Part shown: positions 19,154 to 23,901 of the stretch, piece after piece
Position numbering within the stretch: position 1 is the first letter of the stretch
Layout: every line of letters starts with the position of its first letter
DNA from: Rhizophagus sp. LPA8_4_AMF
Lineage: Eukaryota; Glomeromycota; Glomeromycetes; Glomerales; Glomeraceae
Direction: 5' to 3'
Assembly (NCBI GenBank): GCA_021464525.1
Contig: JADRCO010000982.1
Span: 1-23,901 of the forward strand
DNA: 23,901 bases
Program-made: the position numbers and the translations under genes
The notes under the pieces: generated by a model
Databases searched by the model: none
What the model was told of the DNA's origin: nothing
The model's input: the letters and a program-made list of their open reading frames with translations, nothing else

Positions 19154-21238
19154 ATGAAATCTTATACAATATATATATATAATAAATCATCATTAAAATA
19201 TCGTCGTCGTTGTCGTTTACAAAAACATTTTCCTCCCTTTTCTCCTTCAAAATCTTTTCGTCATTATTATAACATGCATCGAAGAAACTTCACCCTTTAT
19301 AAACCATATCAAAATGAAAGTAGTAAACAACGACAACAAAATATTTTTTCACACAAGAGGATTTTTTCCTCTTCTGACAAAAAAAATTCACTTCAACATT
19401 CTCACATAAAATTTTCACCTTCGTTAACCCCAGATTGTTTCGCTGAAATATTGGTTCACTTACAAGATGATAAATCAACTTTATATAATTGTCTATTGTT
19501 AAATAGATTATTTTGTCGCCTGGTGATACCATTATTATGGAAACGTCCATTCGATTTAATACAACAATCTTCTTCTTTCGTTGAACGAGGTGGAAATACT
19601 ACTTCAACTATTAACTCTTTGGAAAGAAATGCTGCGTTAATAATAAAGACTTACATATCATGTTTACCGCCGTCGGAATTAAGGATATATTCGGAAGAAG
19701 GAATGAACATTCCGCGAATGATTCGTCCTTTATTCGATTATCCAACTTATTTGAAAAGTTTTGATACCTCATTAATTTATTCTTCGGTAGAATACTTTTT
19801 TAAAAATTTATTGAGAAATACAAAGTTAATGCATTATAAATCACCATCATTTAATCCGACTACTTATTTGGCACAGTGGATATTTAACAAGAGCAATGCT
19901 CTTCATTCATTGAACTATCATTATGTTACTGAGGATGCTTTAAAATCCATCGATTTATCCTCTTTCAAAAATACTGAATTAAAATTACAACGGTTAAAAA
20001 AATTTAATTTCATTTATATTCCTCAAAGAACTTTTACTTTTATTAATGATATTAATCCAATCATTTCTGATTTATTTCTTACTTTAAGTATAACTTCAAT
20101 TAATATTAATCAAGTTGAACTTGTTTTACATAAAAATTCTAATCCCCCAATCCATCAAATTTGTAATTTTTTATCAAGTTTACGTTATTTAACAACATTT
20201 AAATCCAACGAATTTTGGTTAAATAATAATTCAAGTTCTTTTGATATTTTCTTTTCTTTAAGTAAACACTTAAATACTCTGGAATTTTTGGAATTTTCTG
20301 ATTTAAGTCATTTTAGTAGACCTTTATTAGAATTATTATCAAATTGTAAAAAGCTTAAAGTATTGGAATTTAAAGGTTTTGAGCAACGTCATCAATCAAT
20401 TTCAAATAACGATGATTATTTATTTAATGATGATTGTAGTAATTGTTATACTACTGGTAATATCGGAAATAGTAGTAGTAACAGCAGCAGAGGAAATAGT
20501 TCTTATAGTTCAATATGGGAAAATATTAATACTTCGTATAATTCAATTTTATCTCATTCACCATCATATGATATTTCAGTGGAAAGTTTAATTATACATA
20601 GAAATCATCATGCCAACTCTATAATTCCTTTACTTAAAATAATATCCCCTTTTTCATTAAAAAAACTTTATATTGAAAATACTACCCCTGAAATTATTAA
20701 TATAATCTCTTCTCAATTCATTTCCAATTTGACTCATTTATCAATTCGTCCTTCAAATAACGTTAGTTTCTCTACATTTGCCTCTTGTTTGAAAAAATTA
20801 TTCAGGAGTAAGGATTGTAATTTACAATATTTTTCCCTGAAAGTGGCAAAGCATCATGATGTTAACATCCCGGATGATCTGAGATCTATCTTGAGTGTTC
20901 TTCAAAAGCGTATTACTCACCTTACACTGGATATTGGTGGATTATGTGAAGATAATAATTCATTGCAAAAGGTCTTGAAGTCCATAAAATGTAATTTAAA
21001 ATATTTTGATCTTATTTATGAAGATGTTGGAATGGATAATGAATATGTAGATTTGGTGAATAATTTCTTGAAAAAAAACAAAGATATCAAGAGAATTAGA
21101 CTTATTATTAACGAAGTTATTGCCGCTAACGTTAAGAACATTATAAGAAACGTGAAGACGAAGACGAAGAGAAATTTGGAAGTTACCGTTGTCAAAAATT
21201 CCAATCAATTACTATCCGATTGGTCCGAATTGTTATAG
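19154..21238 (+). CDS. F-box-like leucine-rich protein, 694 aa
   Basis: This is a single uninterrupted exon and the only long frame in the window. Residues 90-131 form an F-box-like domain: SLTPDCFAEILVHLQDD, then LYNCLLLNRLFCRLVIPLLW, with the typical LxPDC/EI start and the PLLWK end. F-boxes bind Skp1 and place the rest of the protein as the substrate arm of an SCF (Skp1-Cullin-F-box) E3 ubiquitin ligase. The remainder is rich in Leu, Ile, Ser and Asn with spaced leucine-rich repeat-like words (LSNCKKLKVLEFKGF, LKKLYIENTTPEI, NLTHLSIRPS), usually the substrate-binding part. Residues about 437-452 are a Ser/Asn low-complexity insert. Residues 1-89 are an unusual basic Tyr/Arg/Ser-rich extension; Met41 (19274) is an alternative start that keeps the F-box. 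No introns are visible. Target and process are unknown. Minus-strand and other-frame ORFs inside it are shadows. Confidence 0.88.
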   Translation: MKSYTIYIYNKSSLKYRRRCRLQKHFPPFSPSKSFRHYYNMHRRNFTLYKPYQNESSKQRQQNIFSHKRIFSSSDKKNSLQHSHIKFSPSLTPDCFAEILVHLQDDKSTLYNCLLLNRLFCRLVIPLLWKRPFDLIQQSSSFVERGGNTTSTINSLERNAALIIKTYISCLPPSELRIYSEEGMNIPRMIRPLFDYPTYLKSFDTSLIYSSVEYFFKNLLRNTKLMHYKSPSFNPTTYLAQWIFNKSNALHSLNYHYVTEDALKSIDLSSFKNTELKLQRLKKFNFIYIPQRTFTFINDINPIISDLFLTLSITSININQVELVLHKNSNPPIHQICNFLSSLRYLTTFKSNEFWLNNNSSSFDIFFSLSKHLNTLEFLEFSDLSHFSRPLLELLSNCKKLKVLEFKGFEQRHQSISNNDDYLFNDDCSNCYTTGNIGNSSSNSSRGNSSYSSIWENINTSYNSILSHSPSYDISVESLIIHRNHHANSIIPLLKIISPFSLKKLYIENTTPEIINIISSQFISNLTHLSIRPSNNVSFSTFASCLKKLFRSKDCNLQYFSLKVAKHHDVNIPDDLRSILSVLQKRITHLTLDIGGLCEDNNSLQKVLKSIKCNLKYFDLIYEDVGMDNEYVDLVNNFLKKNKDIKRIRLIINEVIAANVKNIIRNVKTKTKRNLEVTVVKNSNQLLSDWSELL

Positions 21239-22492
21239 ATTAACAATTTGGGAGCTCGTCTAACGGTGATTTAAAAAGAGGGTGATAGCAAGTATTTTTT
21301 TTTTTTTTAAAAAAAAAGCTAATTGTAATATATTTTAATGACTTTATATTATTATTTTTTAACCTTTTATCTAATCTATGTAATATAATTTTATATATAT
21401 ATCATAACGCATACATTTAATATTCATGAGCATTCAAAGTTTTTGTTTTCATTCTATCAACAGATAATTTTCACGCATAACTGTGTTTAGTTTAATATCC
21501 AATATAATTACTTTTAATTTTTTATAGAATATATCTTATCATCATATTATACCCTTATCACTTTTTTTTTTTATTAATTGGACGTTATTATGATATTATT
21601 GGGGGAGGAACAAAACTGGTAGTCGTTCTCTCTTTTTTTTTGTATATTTGGTTTTCTCGTTATTATATGTTCATTTTTTGTATGGAACTTTTTCATTAAT
21701 CTAATTTTCATATGTAAATAATAATAATTTTACATAAATAAATGATTGAAACAATCAAATATTTTATGATTAAAAATTTTTGGTCAGTATTAAATTTTTA
21801 CGATTATTTTCCAATGTTTTTGAAAACATAGTACGGCGTTGACATAATTCAAATTAAACCAAATAATTATTCATTCTTTCATCGAATCAACATTTAGTTG
21901 CTGAGTGTGGAATGTTGACTTTTTGAAGAGGTTATGAAATGACTGTACGGCGAATTTTTTATTTCTCTTTTTTTTTGAAATTACATGGCAAATGTCAAAA
22001 GGAAAAGAATATTTTCAGGTTTAGCCGTAATACCTCATCTATGTGATATTTTTTTACAAAGAGAATTAGTGTATTGTACCGACCGTTCACAATTTAAAAT
22101 TATGTTTCAGTTTTTGGAAAAAAAGAAAAAGATGGTTTTTTTTTTCTGTAAATGAGGAATTTTCTAAATAAAGGACTAAAAATCGATCGAAAATGGGACC
22201 TTTTTTAGAAGTTATCTTATTCTGGCTAGAGTCCAACTATGAATCACTCTAGAAAGCCCCGAATTGGTTTTGAATGATTAGACCTAAAGCAGATCTAGGT
22301 AAATATTTGGGAGTGGTTTACGAATAGTTTTCGATATTTTTTACTGATTATTGAAATTTTTTTAAATGTAAAAGTGAAACGATAATGTAATATAATAAAT
22401 GAACATAAAAGGTTTTTTATGTAATCTTTCTTGAATTTAGGTAATCTACTTAAAAGATAATTTATAAAGTTCAGATGTTATCAATAAAATGT
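21239..22492. other. 3' flank and non-coding stretch after the F-box gene
   Basis: The first 200 bp are T- and A-rich, including T and A runs near 21296-21317, and likely hold the 3' UTR. No canonical AATAAA is obvious in the first 150 bp. The rest shows no gene or clear repeat. Confidence 0.4.
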
Positions 22493-22500
22493 CAGTAGGG

Positions 22501-22710
22501 CAGTGATGGGGAATTGGAAGTTGGATGTACTTTTGGACTTCCAATTCTTTCAATTCCAATAATACTTCCAATTCCAATAAAGAGTCATAAAAACATATAA
22601 ATTTATATCAAGTGAGAATTGGAAGCACTTTTGGATTTCCAAATCTTCCAATTCCAATAATGCTTTCAATTCCAATAAAAATCATTGGAAGCTTCCAATG
22701 CCCATCACTG
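22501..22710. mobile_element. hAT-type MITE with perfect 8-bp target duplication
   Basis: The 210-bp element begins CAGTGATGGGGAATTGGAAG and its inverted right end begins CAGTGATGGGCATTGGAAGC. The 8-bp sequence CAGTAGGG occurs exactly at 22493-22500 and again at 22711-22718. CAGTG-type ends with GGG and an 8-bp duplication are hallmarks of the hAT superfamily. The body is non-coding and is itself made of two related halves (about 22511-22582 and 22617-22683), each with GAATTGGAAG, ACTTTTGGA and two CAATTCCAATAA words. The perfect duplication implies a fairly recent insertion. The transposase must be supplied from elsewhere. Confidence 0.85.
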
Positions 22711-22718
22711 CAGTAGGG

Positions 22719-23198
22719 AACATTGTTGAACATCTAAAGTTTTCCAAACGTTCTTTTTCACAATTTGAACAACGAATTGTGAAGGAACCATTTTTTTTTG
22801 TTTGAACTTGTGACGTCGTACAAAAAAGTTTTCAGTTCTAAAATTCCCGAATCACATAGACCGGAATTATATGATTGAATAGGCGGTTGACTAGCATTAA
22901 AAGTTCAACCATGTGATAACCAATAATACTAAATAAATTAGTGAAATTTTTTTTTAAAAAAAACAGTAAACCGTATCATTTGATAAATTACTTGATCAAT
23001 TTATCAATTTTTTAACAATCCTCCTGGTCTGCAAGACCAAGGAATAATACTCAACTGCTGTCGATATTGTAATTGAATTCGAAGTACCCGGACAAAACAA
23101 GAATGATGACTCATATCACATAATATAGGATTAATGTCACATGAGAGTGTGTTCCTGTCTATTGCAAGATCTAAAGCAAAATTAGTAAAGAAAAATAC
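22719..23198. other. Non-coding or decayed stretch
   Basis: No complete gene is seen. A scrap of protein-like plus-strand sequence (about 23017-23195, with SHESVFLSIARSKAKLVKK) is cut by stops. A small inverted repeat GGTTGA...TCAACC lies near 22885-22910. Confidence 0.3.
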
Positions 23199-23372
23199 AT
23201 GAGGAGTAATGATCCTCCGGATGCAAAGATAAATAATGTACCTCCCGTTTCTTATATTTATATCTGCAGAAAGACGAATTTGATTAGCATGGCCTATTTT
23301 GAAAAAAAAATTCTCAAATCTTATGAAGGAGTCACGACTTTATATCCAAAATCTGATGTTTGTGCGTATTAA
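23199..23372 (+). pseudogene. Short open frame, likely gene fragment (57 aa)
   Basis: ATG at 23199 opens 57 codons: MRSNDPPDAKINNVPPVS, then YICRKTNLISMAYFEKKI and a tail LYPKSDVCAY. The amino acid mix is balanced and unlike AT-rich noise, but the neighbouring frame is also coding-like and the sequence upstream is broken by stops. I infer a decayed fragment of a larger protein. A short real gene is possible. Family unknown. Confidence 0.3.
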
Positions 23373-23452
23373 CTCCGTGAACGGGATGGAAATAAATTAA
23401 CTAGTAGATGGTTGAAAGTTTATGTTGTCCACCTTTCGTGATTTCAATAAAG

Positions 23453-23751
23453 TCATCGACATTTTCTCGCAATTGCATAGCCACAAACGCCACAAACGAA
23501 AAATATTCGAAGAAAATTTGTACAAATATAGTCACGAGTATTAATTTGATGCACAGTAGTGTAACAGTAATTCACTTTTTAAGAATTTTTTTTATTTGAT
23601 AAATTATTTATTTCTATTGTTTAATTTTTCGAGACTTCTTTCAAAAACTAAAACATTCATTTTATCATTTTAGAGAAAATCTTCAAAATGGATGTTTCGT
23701 TCAAATGTGTTTCGTTCGTTTACTTATATTCGACACTTTTGGCGCCGACAT
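23453..23751 (-). CDS. Candidate two-exon gene, 49-aa single-span membrane protein
   Basis: On the minus strand exon 1 (23751-23724) starts ATG TCG GCG and ends in phase 1 at donor GTAAAC. A 149-nt intron ends AAAAAG, and exon 2 (23574-23453) ends TGA. The join is in frame and gives exactly 49 residues: MSAPKVSNIM, NYCYTTVHQINTRDY, then a hydrophobic segment FLRIFFVCGVCGYAIA and the basic end RKCR. One membrane span near the C-terminus and small size resemble accessory subunits of mitochondrial inner-membrane complexes, but I cannot assign a family. Another frame of exon 2 is also open and hydrophobic, and the donor is not ideal, so the model needs transcript support. Confidence 0.4.
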
Positions 23752-23901
23752 TTTGAAATTTAAAACGACAATATCTTCGAACTTATCGAACTTAATAAAA
23801 AAAAAAATCAATAATAGGTTTAGAGTTGATCAACTAAAGGATCATGATACCGTATATCACGGACCATAGTACCCCGGGTATCTTGCAAATTTTGGAGGTT
23901 T
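23752..23901. other. Probable promoter side of the 49-aa gene, window end
   Basis: The last 150 bases lie upstream of the minus-strand ATG. They contain an A11 tract at 23798-23808 and a relatively G+C-rich stretch (ACCCCGGGTA) near 23871. No gene can be closed before the window ends. Confidence 0.3.

Noticed and set aside
19290..19550. Minus-strand open frame of 86 codons inside the F-box gene
   Set aside because: It is antisense to a well-supported gene, has no domain, and reflects the composition of the opposite strand. The same applies to the frames at 20379-20591, 20996-21208 and 21016-21204.
22501..22710. CRISPR-like direct repeats (CAATTCCAATAA words)
   Set aside because: Unit spacing is irregular, and the repeats are confined within a transposon with clear inverted ends and target duplication.

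Overview
The window looks like nuclear DNA of an AT-rich filamentous fungus, most likely an arbuscular-mycorrhizal one (Glomeromycotina, Rhizophagus-like). This placement rests on four things: very high A+T with long homopolymer tracts, short GT-AG introns of about 65-80 nt, one intact single-exon F-box-like gene of a kind massively expanded in that group, and a landscape of decayed genes and small non-autonomous transposons. It is an inference from style and one protein family, not from a marker gene. No rRNA, tRNA, CRISPR array or bacterial-type operon was seen.

Layout. 1-1650 holds repeat relics: a higher-GC segment, a palindrome cluster at 607-725, and a decayed coding fragment with a T-rich tail ending in (AAAT)6, resembling a non-LTR retrotransposon 3' end. 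3296-4187 (+) is a well-supported four-exon gene for a 221-aa membrane-anchored acidic protein of unknown function. 4190-9090 is AT-rich, with a cysteine-containing open fragment, two MITE-like elements (6489-6664, 7566-7756) and remains of coding sequence on both strands. 9094-10289 has splice-like signals on the minus strand, giving tentative small exons around a pogo-type MITE (9303-9471). 10325-11056 (-) is a broken gene for a Myb/SANT-like DNA-binding protein. 11144-12450 (+) is a broken gene with an IQ-like motif and a duplicated W-x-AVR block. 13603-14007 (+) is a nonsense-riddled relic in one frame. 14100-19153 is mostly non-coding, with minor repeats.

19154-21238 (+) is the main intact gene: a 694-aa F-box-like, leucine-rich protein, probably a substrate receptor of an SCF ubiquitin ligase. 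Downstream are a textbook hAT-type MITE with a perfect 8-bp target duplication (22501-22710), an open fragment at 23199-23372, and a candidate two-exon minus-strand gene for a 49-aa single-span membrane protein (23453-23751).

The genes do not form a pathway. The region reads as a gene-poor accessory neighbourhood where a few live genes sit among decayed members of multigene families. Nothing seen amounts to a clear new multi-gene system; the best candidates for new biology are the unannotated spliced genes at 3296-4187 and 23453-23751.
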